64,000 bases of DNA from Sipunculus nudus (GCA_026874595.1 CM049306.1:18531019-18595018), one strand, 5' to 3'. Shown: positions 47,641 through 59,696, counted from the stretch's first letter. A program made the numbers and translations. Notes: generated by a model not told the origin, from the sequence alone.

Positions 47641-48495
47641 TGCTTATGGAGCGTATGCCAGGATAAGCCCAGGAAAACGAAAGTTTACTCTGCTTTCATA
47701 CATGTGCAATATGATATAGCAAAAGCTTTTAAATAAAAATTGATAGATGGAACAATCAGGGCAAAGTACCCAGTATAGACTGGCGCATACCCATATTTCG
47801 AAATTCAACCTGTCACGTCCAGGTTTTAGTGTATGCCATAAAAGGCAGTCTCAATGAGCGGTTCCGAAGCGGTTGCGACACAAACGTACTTCTGTCACAG
47901 CGTGCAGGCGAGAAACCATCTATGCCAGGAAACATGTTCTAGAGCGAAATACCTCTTTTATAACAGGCCCACAATGCTCAACGTATACTAAGATACACAT
48001 CGTTCTATAGTGAATTTTTTTTTAGGCCCGGTTCTGTGAACAGAAGAGTTGACACACACACAAACACACACAAAAACACACACATTTCACACACAAACAC
48101 TCACATATATATTAAACGGGTTAAGATATTGCTTTTGATGGCTCGTCATTATCTTGCACATGATCATCATGCACGGTTTGTTACTTTTAAGCTTTCCATT
48201 GGTATTTGTACTCATTTATATTTTCTATAAATTTATTAATATGGCGGTTAACTTATTCTTTCAAACATTCAAGTACATACACATGTATACTTGATCAAAG
48301 TTATATATTAAAAGCATATCAGATTGAAAGTATTTGATCGTGTATACGAAGGGATATCTTTATGTAAATGATCATGCATTCTGATGCAAGGATATATTTC
48401 CATATGTCATGCGCAGGTTGTAGATCGTTTATATAATAAAAGTATCATAAAAACACTTTCATTTGACTGTAGAGAACAAACGTTTATACGCTGAC

Positions 48496-48521
48496 GGTAC
48501 CGGAATAAGCTGGTGCTTTCT
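48496..48521 (+). promoter_or_regulatory. conserved promoter block, gene E
   Basis: GGTACCGGAATAAGCTGGTG plus CTTTCT, 91 bases before the ATG; preceded by AACGTTTATACGCTGAC as in gene B. The ~4-base shorter distance comes from a small loss in the leader after AGTGATAGT. Confidence 0.65.
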
Positions 48522-48586
48522 GTTTTGATTGAGCGTATTACATAAGCAGTGATAGTGTGGACACATTTGAGCGGGGACCTGCAGAC

Positions 48587-49090
48587 ATGAAGACCATCCC
48601 GGTATTGTTGGTTCTGCTGGTGATAGACGGGGACAACGTGAGTGGTCAGTGTCCCAGTACGGCCGGCCATCTACCATCCTATGTCTGTACCCGTCTGTAC
48701 GAGCACTACGGGTCGTCACTAACGACATCATGCGGTGGATCGTATCAGGACATCTTTATTAATGAACAAAAAGATCTCCCAGGTAAGACCATTTATAAGT
48801 ATAACATATTTGGGAGTATAGCAGGCATTTGATTAGAGTAACAGAATAGAATTCTTCGGAAACATCGGCAGCAATGTCCAGAAAAAACTCCCAAGTAAGA
48901 CAGTTCATAAGTATAACATATGTAGAAGTAGAATATACGTTAGATGAAAGTAACAGAAATTTCCAGAAACCCTTAACACGTCATTTATGCAATGATAATC
49001 AGTAGCAGAAAATAGACCATAAACTGTCAAATAATTGTAATATTAAGAGTAGCCTAACAGCAACAGTTCAGTAATAATTATTTAAATATA

Positions 49091-49136
<46 letters not shown>

Positions 49137-52100
49137 GAATTAGTAGTCATTATATTAACTTTTCCTGTTTTATGGAATTGGTGGCTCCAATCAAGCCAGT
49201 AAACCGTATGATATCCCAGGTAGGAGGTTGAAGGGTTCGATATGAAAAAATAGTAGTATGTTGATCTTGGGGTCATTCGATGCGCTAAAGTCTGTAGAAT
49301 GACATATCCAGAATCGGCTAAAATGCATTTTGGGGGAAACATTTTAGAGCTGTATTAAATTTTAAAATAAAAATTAAACATAGAAATTACTTATTTCCTG
49401 ATAATGGAAGCTCACATTAATGTACATATAGCACATTATATAGTAACTTGGAGAAGTGTACACGGTTTATTGACGCCACAAGATTGGTCTTTTGGTATTC
49501 ATTTTTCAATTTAGATTTAATTAAATACGAAATTTATGCATATTCAAAATTGATTGTTACGCCGGAAGGGGTTGACACTTCACAGCTGCCCGTTTCCTTG
49601 CCGCCCTAACGGCTGTTAGACGAGGTGATGATTCAAGATAGAACACCCACAGGACTGATATAGTGTTGTTAAGACCGGATGTCACATGTTAAGATGTAAA
49701 CATTATCACGGGGGTCAATACAGGGGATGGGGGTATAACCCCCCTCACACACACACACACACAAACACACACACTTACTACAACAAAGGGGACTTGTCAA
49801 TGTAATCATCTCCCTGCTATTCGGAGATTTGTTTTATATATTGGAACCTATTAAAGAGATCCAAACCAATAAACTATGTTGTGAGCGACCTGTGAAACAG
49901 ATCTTGTATTTGTATAGACAATGTACCAAATAATACTGAAGAGATCCAAACCAAGAAACTATGTTGTGAGCGACCTGTGAAACAGATCTTGTATTTGTAT
50001 AGACAATGTACCAAATAATACTGAAGAGATCCAAACCAATAAACTATGTTGTGAGCGACCTGTGAAACAGATCTTGTATTTGTATAGACAATGTACCAAA
50101 TAATACTGAAGGGATCCAAACCAATAAACTATGTTGTGAGCGACCTGTGAAACAGATCTTGTATTTGTAAAGACAATGTACCAAATAATACTGAAGAGAT
50201 CCAAACCAATAAACTATGTTGTGAGCGACCTGTGAAACAGATCTTGTATTTGTATAGACAATGCACCAAATAATACTGAAGAGATCCAAACCAATAAACT
50301 ATGTTGTGAGCGACCTGTGAAACAGATCTTGTATTTGTATAGACAATGTACCAAATAATACTGAAGAGATCCAAAACAATAAACTATCTTGTGAGCGACC
50401 TGTGAAACAGATCTTGTATTTGTATAGACAATGCACCAAATAATACTGAAGAGATCCAAACCAATAAACTATGTTGTGAGCGACCTGTGAAACAGATCTT
50501 GTATTTGTAAAGACTAAGCACCAACACTATTAAAGATATCCCAACCCAAAACTGTGTTGTGAGGGACCTGTTTAACAAGATCTTGTATTTGTATAGACAA
50601 TGCACCAAATAATACTGAAGAGATCCAAACCAATAAACTATGTTGTGAGCGACCTGTGAAACAGATCTTGTATTTGTATAGACAATGTACCAAATAATAC
50701 TGAAGAGATCCAAACCAATAAACTATGTTGTGAGCGACCTGTGAAACAGATCTTGTATTTGTATAGACAATGCACCAAATAATACTGAAGAGATCCAAAC
50801 CAATAAACTATGTTGTGAGCGACCTGTGAAACAGATCTTGTATTTGTAAAGACTAAGCACCAACACTATTAAAGATATCCCAACCCAAAACTGTGTTGTG
50901 AGGGACCTGTTTAACAAGATCTTGTATTTGTATAGACAATGCACCAAATAATACTGAAGAGATCCAAACCAATAAACTATGTTGTGAGCGACCTGTGAAA
51001 CAGATCTTGTATTTGTATAGACAATGCACCAAATAATACTGAAGAGATACAAACCAATAAACTATGTTGTGAGCGACCTGTGAAACAGATCTTGTATTTG
51101 TAATGACTAAGCACCAACACTATTAAAGATATCCCAACCCAAAACTGTGTTGTGAGCGACCTGTGAAACAGATCTTGTATTTGTATAGACAATGCACCAA
51201 ATAATACTGAAGAGATCCAAACCAATAAACTATGTTGTGAGCGACCTGTGAAACAGATCTTGTATTTGTTAAGACTAAACACCAACACTATTAAAGATAT
51301 CCTAACCCTAAACTGTGTTGTGAGCGACCTGTGAAACAGATCTTGTATTTGTATAGACAATGCACCAAATAATACTGAAGAGATCCAAACCAATAAACTA
51401 TGTTGTGAGCGACCTGTGAAACAGATCTTGTATTTGTATAGACAATGCACCAAATAATACTGAAGAGATCCAAACCAATAAACTATGTTGTGAGCGACCT
51501 GTGAAACAGATCTTGTATTTGTAAAGACTAAGCACCAACACTATTAAAGATATCCCAACCCAAAACTGTGTTGTGAGCGACCTGTGAAACAGATCTTGTA
51601 TTTGTATAGACAATGCACCAAACAATACTGAAGAGATCCAAACCAATAAACTTTGTTGTGAGCGACCTGTGAAACAGATCTTGTATTTGTGAAGACTAAG
51701 CACCAACACTATTAAAGATATCCCAACCCAAAACTGTGTTGTGAGGGACCTGTTTAACAAGATCTTGTATTTGTATAGACAATGCACCAAATAATACTGA
51801 AGAGATCCAAACCAATAAACTATGTTGTGAGCGACCTGTGAAACAGATCTTGTATTTGTAAAGACTAAGCACCAACACTATTAAAGATATCCCAACCCAA
51901 AACTGTGTTGTGAGGGACCTGTTTAACAAGATCTTGTATTTGTATAGACAATGCACCAAATAATACTGAAGAGATCCAAACCAATAAACTATGTTGTGAG
52001 CGACCTGTGAAACAGATCTTGTATTTGTAAAGACTAAGCACCAACACTATTAAAGATATCCCAACCCAAAACTGTGTTGTGAGGAACCTGTTTAACAAGA

Positions 52101-55100
52101 TCTTGTATTTGTAAGGACTAAGCACCAACACTTTTAAAGATATCCCAACCAATAAAATGTGCTGCAAGTGACCTGTGAAACAGATCGTGTATTTGTATAG
52201 ACAATGCACCAAATATAACTGAAGAGATCCAAACCAAATAAACTATGTTGTGAGCGACCTGTGAAACAGATCTTGTATTTGTAAAGACTAAGCACCAACA
52301 CTATTAAAGATATCCCAACCCAAAACTGTGTTGTGAGGGACCTGTTTAACAAGATCTTGTATTTGTAAGGACTAAGCACCAACACTATTTAAGATATCCC
52401 AACCGAAAAACTGTGTTGTGAGGGACCTGATTAACAAGATCTTGTATTTGTAAGGACTTAGCACCAACACTATAAAAGAAATCCCAACCAATAAAATGTG
52501 TTGCAAGTGACCTGTGAAACAGATCTTGTATTTGTATAGACAATGCACCAAATAATACTGAAGAGATCCAAACCAATAAACTATGTTGTGAGCGACCTGT
52601 GAAACAGATCTTGTATTTGTAAAGACTAAGCACCAACACTATTAAAGATATCCCAACCCAAAACTGTGTTGTGAGGGACCTGTTTAACAAGATCTTGTAT
52701 TTGAAAGAACTAAGCACCAACACTATTTAAGATATCCAAAACAAAAAACTGTGTTGTGAGGGACCTGTTTAACAAGATCTTGTATTTGTAAGGACTAAGC
52801 ACCAACACTATTAAAGATATCCCAACCCAAAATTGTGTTGAGAGGGACCTGTGTAACAGATCTTGTATTTGTTAAGACTAACCACCAACAATATTAAAGA
52901 TATCCCAAGCCAAAAACTGTGTTGTGAGGAACCTGTTAAACAAGATATTGTATTTGTAAGGACTAAGCACCAACACTATTAAAGATATCCGAACCCAAAA
53001 ACTGTGTTGTGAGGGACCTGTTCAACAAGATCTTGTATTTGAAAGGACTAAGCAGCAACACTATTAAAGATATCCCAACCCAAAAACTGTGTTGTGAGCG
53101 ACCTGTGTAACAGATCTTGTATTTGTTAAGACTAAGCACCAACACTATTAAAGATATCCCAACCCAAAACTGTGTTGTGAGGGACCTGTTTAACAAGATC
53201 TTGTATTTGTAAGGACTAAGCACCAACACTATTTAAGATATCCCAACCCAAAACTGTGTTGTGAGGGACCTGTTTAACAAGATCTTGTATTTGTAAGGAC
53301 TAAGCACCAACACTATTAAAGATATCCGAACCCAAAATTGTGTTGAGAGGGACCTGTGTAACAGATCTTGTATTTGTTAAGACTAAGCACCAACACTATT
53401 AAAGATATCCCAACCCAAAAACTGTGTTGTGAGGGACCTGTTAAACAAGATATTGTATTTGTAAGGACTAAGCACCAACACTATTAAAGATATCCGAACC
53501 CAAAAACTGTGTTGTGAGGGACCTGTTTAACAAGATCTTGTATTTGTAAGGACTAAGCACCAACACTATTAAAGATATCCCAACCCAAAAACTGTGTTGT
53601 GAGCGACTTGTGTAACAAGATCTTGTATTTGTAAGGACTAAGCACCAACACTATTAAAGATATCCCAACCCAAGAACTGTGTTGTGAGGGACCTGTGAAA
53701 CAAGATCTTGTATTTGTTAAGACTAAGCACCAACACTATTAAAGATATCCCAACCCAAGAACTGTGTTGTGAGGGACCTGTGAAACAAGATCTTGTATTT
53801 GTAAGGACTAAGCACCAACACTGTTAAAGAGATCCACCCCAAAAAAAAACTGTGTTGCGAGCGACCTGTGAAACAGATCTTGTACTTGTATAGACAATGC
53901 ACGAAAAGAGATCCCAACCAATTAAATGTTTTGTGAGCTCTCGGTCAGACATCAGACACCCCAACTTTATCCTGTTAAGCGAGCCTGATCACAGATCTAA
54001 TAGAAATAAACCCTTTTACATTTATATATATTTTGCAAAATTCAGCAGAACGCCGTGACTAATGCGTCCCAATTTTATTTATTATAACACTGAATTTTAG
54101 ACCGGCCTGTTCATTCATTTAGCTCAGTTATCCTTCATCCATGTTTTCATTTTGCATTGGAGAATGTCAGGACAAATCACGGAGATATCAGGCGCGGATC
54201 AAGGATTTTCAGAGGTGGTAAATAAACATGTCTAGTGTGCGTCTGTTCCCCTCCCACCCCTTCCAGTAAAGTAAACGTGATTTCCTGGTATTAGATTTTA
54301 ATCTTATTAATTCACATCTACGGACAGATATTTCATATTAACTAAAACGAGGCACTTCGCGTGTTCTAATAGTGGCGTTTGGTAGTCTGTGGAGGTGGAA
54401 GAAACCAGAGGACCCAGAGAAAACCACTGTCTTTAGACGGACCACTAGAACCTGAGTCACAAGCGGAGAGAGTCGAGCTTGTTACCACCCCACTTTTCAG
54501 GCCCCTGTTATCGTATTTCATGATTTGCTTGAAGACTGTTAACTGAGTATGAAATGTATGGAAATTCTTATCAATTTGAAAAATGAGAAACTGTAAAGAA
54601 CTGGTGGCCACGACCTCCCACATCTTCTCCTACCCCCCCCCCCCCCCCCCCCCCCCCCCTTTACACCCGCCTCCCTCACCCACCCACGGAGATGGATGAC
54701 AGGATATGATCTCCGCGATGAGGTGACATCTACCGGATGTAAGAGGTACTTGGTAACGGCTGTATGCCAACTTAGTTTACTGTGGTAAAATAAAGAATAG
54801 TCTCTTTGAAGCCTATAGTATAACTTATAATTTTAGGTTTATTGAAGTATAAACTGTTTTATAAAATTTCCATAAATCTTATTTGATTTTATGATTGCAG
54901 GTCACTTCAATGACCAGACATCTTCAATTGGAGTCCGTTCGGGCTGTGAGCTTACCGCGTATGAGCACAAAGGATATCATGGTGACAGCGTCAGGTTCGG
55001 ACCAGGAATCCATTACAACATCCCCATAAGCTGGAATGACAGAATCAGCTCAGTGGAGTGCCTTTGTGGGTTCAATGCTAAACCGAAGGGGAAAAGGAGA

Positions 55101-55109
55101 CAACATTGA
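48587..55109 (+). CDS. syncollin-like secreted protein, gene E (two exons)
   Basis: Exon 1 is 48587-48782, exon 2 is 54901-55109, phase 1, 134 aa. Signal peptide 1-20 (with Pro at position 5), QCP, YVCTRLYEHYG (CTRL in place of CARL) and SCGGSYQD. Exon 2 gives GHFNDQTSSIGV, CELTAYEH, FGPGIHYNIP, WNDRISSVECLC and a Lys/Arg tail. Exon 2 and the flanks are B-like, but the last codons of exon 1 (DIFINEQKDLP) are D-like, and a B-like exon end survives as a relic at ~48860-48897. E is therefore a recombinant of B-type and D-type sequence. Its 6118-bp intron holds the large 85-bp minisatellite. Pairing of the exons rests on phase, order and the matching gene B. Confidence 0.75.
48858..48897 (+). pseudogene. 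relic 3' end of a B-type exon 1 inside the gene E intron
   Basis: ACATCGGCAGCAATGTCC and CTCCCAAGTAAGAC repeat the end of exon 1 and the donor of gene B (17740-17780), ~75 bases after the real donor of gene E. The intron sequence following it is also B-like. Confidence 0.85.
49093..49136. repeat. (TA)n microsatellite in gene E intron
   Basis: Two TA runs separated by a TG; partner of 17966-18019. Confidence 0.95.
49850..53945. repeat. 85-bp minisatellite, expanded array (~48 units)
   Basis: About 4.1 kb of 85-bp units in the gene E intron. Type 1 units carry GACAATG.ACCAAATAATACTG and GAGCGACCTGTGAAACAG. Type 2 units carry GACTAAGCACCAACACTATT and GAGGGACCTGTTTAACAAG. The left part (to ~50500) is type 1 only, the middle (to ~52650) mixes both, and the right part is type 2 only, with one type 1-like unit at the very end. 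Every unit has ATCTTGTATTTG or a close variant. Because 85 is not a multiple of 3 and the minus strand has few stops, long minus frames appear in several registers; these are not genes. Confidence 0.95.
54633..54659. repeat. 27-base poly-C tract
   Basis: Uninterrupted C run ~240 bases before exon 2 of gene E. The gene B partner (about 21998) is much shorter. Confidence 0.9.
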
Positions 55110-55484
55110 TAATCTTTCTGACTTCTCACTCTTGACATACAAACATTGACATTGAAACAAACTCTTATCTGTCAACCCCTAGCTGTGTCCGTTTGTACCT
55201 GTACTATAATGCTCATTCTACTCCAAACCAATCGCAAACTCTGTGTCAACTGAAAAACACCTGCCATTTGAATGTCATTTTTCCATACAACATCTTATCA
55301 CTTTCGAGCAGAGCAAAGAAGAAAAACTGAACAATGTGAGCGTTAGGGTTTTCGCACATATTCAGATTTTGGCCCTTTACATATAATGAGATAATACTCT
55401 ATAAAGAATACCACGATATACGTGCATGTATATTACCTAAATCACACACACCTAACGAGACCCGTTGTACACTGCTTTCTCTTT

Positions 55485-55490
55485 AATAAA
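55485..55490 (+). terminator. candidate polyadenylation signal, gene E
   Basis: AATAAA in CTTTAATAAAACTCATAC, about 375 bases after the stop, in the position conserved with gene B. Confidence 0.45.
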
Positions 55491-55729
55491 ACTCATACAT
55501 GGCATCAGTTGTAATGTGATGTGTCAGGTGTCTGTAAATGGAGTTATGTATAAAAGGTTTATTCATTTATTCCTGATAATGCTAAAACAACTCCAGTCTT
55601 CTCCGCTGGTCATCCTGGAACATCTGCCCCCTGCCCCCCCCCCCCCCCCCCCCCCATCCCATCCGAATATCTGCCCTTATCACCAATCACCTATCACCTG
55701 CCACTTCCTCTCTATTTAATCTTAACACC

Positions 55730-55993
55730 ATGACACAGCTACCCTCTTCTCCTCTAGTTTACTATATCCTCGAGACAAAGCTGCCCTCTATCCCTCTAGT
55801 TAAGTGACACAGCTTCCCTCTTCCCCTAAATTAGGTTTAACCCCGAGACAAAGCTGCCATCTCCCTCTCTAGTGAAGTGACACAGCTGCCCTTTTCCCCT
55901 CTAATTAAACCTAACCATATGACACAACTGCTCGATTTCCCTTATATTAATCTTCACCCAAGTGACCAATGCAGCTGCCCTAGGCCCTATTCC
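55730..55993. repeat. ~50-bp GTGACACAGCTGCC minisatellite, left part
   Basis: Degenerate repeats as at 23035-23400. The array resumes at 58272 after the 2266-bp insertion. Confidence 0.75.
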
Positions 55994-56203
55994 CCTTAAC
56001 AGGCCCGTAGGCTGACTGCTGAGTGGAAGGGTTCGTTTTCACTGATGGTGGAACCTTTATAAATATATATAAGAACATATATATAGAAGAACATGCACCT
56101 AACATAAAAGCAAAACATTATATATTTCTCAATGTGTGTGCATTTAGTATATTCTCCCGTACAGAACTGTAATAGACTACCCCCATATCAACCCTATGTG
56201 TGC

Positions 56204-56204
<1 letters not shown>

Positions 56205-56256
<52 letters not shown>

Positions 56257-56362
56257 CATGTTTGTGTAAATATTTGTATATATATGTATGTATATATATA
56301 TAGGTGTATATGTACGTATATAAATGTATAAATATGTATATATATATATATATATATATATG
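56205..56362. repeat. (TA)n microsatellites with TGTATG interruptions
   Basis: TA runs at 56205-56248 and 56336-56360 with TATGTATG-type text between, inside the 2.3-kb insertion. Confidence 0.9.
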
Positions 56363-58218
56363 GATGTGTGTGTGTGTGTGTGTATTTCATGGAAAAACAT
56401 AAGGAGTACCAGTATTCCTCAATAGTCAGTAAGTATATTCTCCTGTACAGGACTAATAGACTACCTTATAGTTGCTTTGTTGAGCCCTAGCATTTTTTCT
56501 CTAACAGCTGCCAGGGCAACCTTCTTGTCGTCGGATGCCAACGTGCCATTTTTGCCTTTTGCTTTCCTGGATGCCCGCGTAGTCATGTCGGCAGTACTAG
56601 CCCTTTAAATGTGCTATTGTTTTTGTAAAGGTATGTTTCCATGTGCGCGTATATGCGTGAAAAAATAGATGTGTTCCCATGTGCGCGTATATGCTTATAT
56701 GCGTGAACTGGCAGACGTACAGTGGATCGAGCAGGCTTCCACAAAAAGATGCTGAAGTGACGTCTTTATACACCGAATCCCCGAGTTCGTGCAGACCCTA
56801 TGCGCGAAAATCGCTCCTGTGGCGATTTTGCCGCAAATACGCTGACGGACACATAAAAATATCCTGGTTACAAACACATTTGAGTGATTTTTCACGCATA
56901 TAATTGTTCATGGGAACCCCCGGCCCTTAAGTCAATATCAATGTAATCTAGAAGAAAGAAGTAAATCGAATGAAATTTTCCTTTGATGTGTAAAATGAAC
57001 CACCTGTGTGTAATTTGGACAACCGGTCCATATTACAATATAGGGCCTGGTCCATATTACGCACAGCAAGTCGATATGCAGATTTTGACCCTGACCTTAT
57101 TTACATATTATCACCCAAAATCAAATCGGCCAGTTCTAGGCCCATGTAATAAAGCTGTGTAATGTTGGGACAAGATGAGATCTTCATTGAATAAAATGCA
57201 GTCAAAATACTTTGATATTTATATGCATCGAAAATAAGAACACACTATGAAATTAACATCTTCAGGTTGAATATTCGCCAAAACTTGCACCTAGCTTTCC
57301 TGCACTGTAGTTGGATGCTTCAAAATGATCAATGCTACAGTGACGAACTTGCCTCGTTCTGGTACTTTTTTCCAAATATGTATATTTCGGGTGTTTCAAA
57401 TTACATAGTGGTCCAAATAAAACGGATTTCCCCTAATAGGTTTTGAATGCAACCTGGTTTAGTTTAATTTTTCAAAGGAACATAGCACAGTGATCTAGTT
57501 TCCGGTTTGGTAGAACTTCTGTACATCTGTATGTAAAATTTCAAATCCGTAGGTAACGATGTAAATACATGCTAAAAAAATGCTAATAGGAAGACTATAG
57601 ACAGTGGATCATCGCCATATAGTCTCCTGAACCAACGAAGCAATATGCAAGGCCCTTTTATTTTACAACACCAACATATATTATAAAACATAAGCTCATT
57701 TATAAATCTCTATATGATATATTTTAACTTTTTGTTTGGTTTCTTCCTTTATTTGTTATTTTAATGGAATCAAGCTGGGTTTGGTCCCTTGGCCTGTATG
57801 TCCTCCGTGCGTGCTCTATTGACAAAATGGGCTTAGTTACATCCGTTGGGCCGGGAACAAGAGGTTGCTACTGCCCTCTTTGCATGATAGGGGCAATCAA
57901 CAATTTTCTCTTTAACCCCTCTCACTCGGCAACTCACATCCAGTTCTAGACTATAATAAAAAACAAGCAGTGAAAGGGCTATTTAAAGCTTGTTTCAGAG
58001 GTGAAATTAAACATTTTGAACTGTACTTGCTATATACAACCCTGACAGAGCTAAATAAAGAGGCCACTATAAACAATATTTATACAGAAATACATGTATA
58101 GTCTCTCCCTGTGAGGACCTGCATAAAACCGGACAGATGGGGTTTAACATAAAGTTCTGTATAATTTTCCTAGATTATAGCATATCTTAATTCGTCAAGT
58201 GGAACTCAGATGCTCAGC

Positions 58219-58243
58219 GGGGGGGGGGGGGGGGGGGGGGGGG
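58219..58243. repeat. 25-base poly-G tract
   Basis: Uninterrupted G run just inside the right end of the 2266-bp insertion. Confidence 0.9.
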
Positions 58244-58271
58244 TTCGTCCCAGCCTACGGGCCTGCCTTAA

Positions 58272-58580
58272 GTTAATTTTAACCCCAGTGACTTGGCTGC
58301 CCTGTTCCCCTCTAGTTAAGCACAACCCAAGTGAACCAACTGCCATCTTCTCCTCTAGTTCACCATAACCCCAGTGACACAGCTGCCCTCTTTTTCTATT
58401 GGTAACTATAACCCCAGTGACACAGCTGCCCTCTTTTCCTATGGGTAACTATAACCCCGGTGACACAGCTGGCCTTTTCCAGTATAGTTAACCTTACCCC
58501 GGTGACACAGCTGTCATTTTCTTCGAAAGATTATTTCAACTTAAAATTATAACCCCTGTGACACAGTATCCTTCTTGCGG
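58272..58580. repeat. ~50-bp GTGACACAGCTGCC minisatellite, right part
   Basis: About five more units; partner of the right part of 23035-23400. Confidence 0.75.
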
Positions 58581-58905
58581 ATTTACAACCGTGTTCGTCC
58601 ACTATTGAGTCCGAAGCGGATCTACAAACTACTTATTTATCTCACTGCTTTAATACACTGGGATATAAAAATACACGAGTGAATGCAACATTATGTACCC
58701 CTCAGTGAGATAAAATCAATGATGGAAAGACCAACGGGTTTGGAGGACGCTGTAGAAGCAACAGTGTGTCATCACAATAGGAAATAAAGCAAATTCGATT
58801 TCCTAACAGGATTTATATACTAATAAAACAGAAAAAGGTAAAGAGCAACTCAGGCACTGTGGTTCAGCAGGTTGGATTACTTTAGTCCGGGCAAAATTCG
58901 TGACT

Positions 58906-59162
58906 ATGAAGTTCACCACGGTTTTCGTTGTTCTCATTGTCTTTGTGAGCGGTGTTAACGCCCGCTGCCCGCCCTCTGTCGATGCCCTACCTGCAACCAC
59001 CGAGGGACACCGCTTGTGTGCGGTTCTGTATGAACATAGCAGCAGCGACTGGACAAAGTCGTGTGGAGGCCAAAGTCATTACCTGGCTGATGGTGATGAC
59101 AAGACGCTCGTCGGTATGTATAATAATTATTAATAATATGTATTATTGGTATTATTGGTATT

Positions 59163-59205
<43 letters not shown>

Positions 59206-59696
59206 GGTCAACGTTCATATGTAAGTCCGACACATTTCTATTATGTTTTTTATTATCACACACTACTATTGCTCATGTTCAATAAATTGTTCAAATGCTA
59301 TAAAATGTATAATATAATATAATATATAATAAATTATACACATCATATCCAGATTGTTTGCAAATACATCAAATCATAGAAATGATATGACTGACATTAA
59401 CACCATAACACTGGAATAAATTAAGCAACATAATAACAGAGGTTTACACTGAACATCTAGTAACTTTTCCAGGTTTTTTCAACGACTTGACGTCATCGAT
59501 AGCGGTGAAGTCACAGTGCGAGCTGATAGTCTGGGAGCACGGTAACAAGAATGGGGACACGCATCCCTTCGGACCTGGCGTTCACTCTCACCTGCCTAAC
59601 TGGAAACGAAACTACTGGGGAACTACGAATTGGAATGACGTCATATCCTACGTCTACTGCACCTGTAAAGGAGCTTCTAAAGAAATACGAAATTGA
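58906..59696 (+). CDS. syncollin-like secreted protein, gene H (two exons)
   Basis: Exon 1 is 58906-59113, exon 2 is 59473-59696, phase 1, 143 aa. Signal peptide about 1-19 (MKFTTVFVVLIVFVSGVNA), then RCPPSVDALP, GHRLCAVLYEHSSSDW (CAVL for CARL) and SCGGQSHY. Exon 2 gives GFFNDLTSSIAV, CELIVWEHGNKNGD, FGPGVHSHLP, WNDVISYVYCTCKG and a short tail. This tail contains Lys and ends in Asn. The TSS-CELxVW-G-F.PG-W...IS.VYC.C order is the most syncollin-like in the cluster. The 359-bp intron has a (TA)n run and a donor GTATGT. An upstream GTG-ACT in frame is leader, not start. Its block 1 copy (24078) is a pseudogene, so H is the only working copy here. Confidence 0.8.
59167..59200. repeat. (TA)n microsatellite in gene H intron
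   Basis: About 17 TA units after a TATTATTGG stretch. Confidence 0.95.

Larger units (their letters stand above)
56000..58265. mobile_element. 2266-bp insertion with CAGGCCCGTAGGCTG inverted ends
   Basis: Starts CAGGCCCGTAGGCTG and ends CAGCCTACGGGCCTG, a perfect 15-bp inverted pair; GGTTCG (start) and a following CGAACCCC-like match continue inward. CCTTAA flanks both sides (55994-55999 and 58266-58271). Block 1 has no such DNA at the same place in the minisatellite. Inside are (TA)n runs, a 25-base G run and unassigned short frames (e.g. 57764-57949), but no transposase that I recognise. CAGG-type ends hint at hAT; the apparent 6-bp duplication does not settle it. Confidence 0.75.

Noticed and set aside
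49834-53917. Long minus-strand open frames (up to 158 codons) across the minisatellite
   Set aside because: The 85-bp unit is not a multiple of three, so the frame drifts through all registers. The unit is simply poor in minus-strand stops. The same text lies in an intron and is copied in gene B in short form.
49850-53945. CRISPR-like array
   Set aside because: Units are contiguous 85-bp tandem copies without unique spacers, in a eukaryotic intron.
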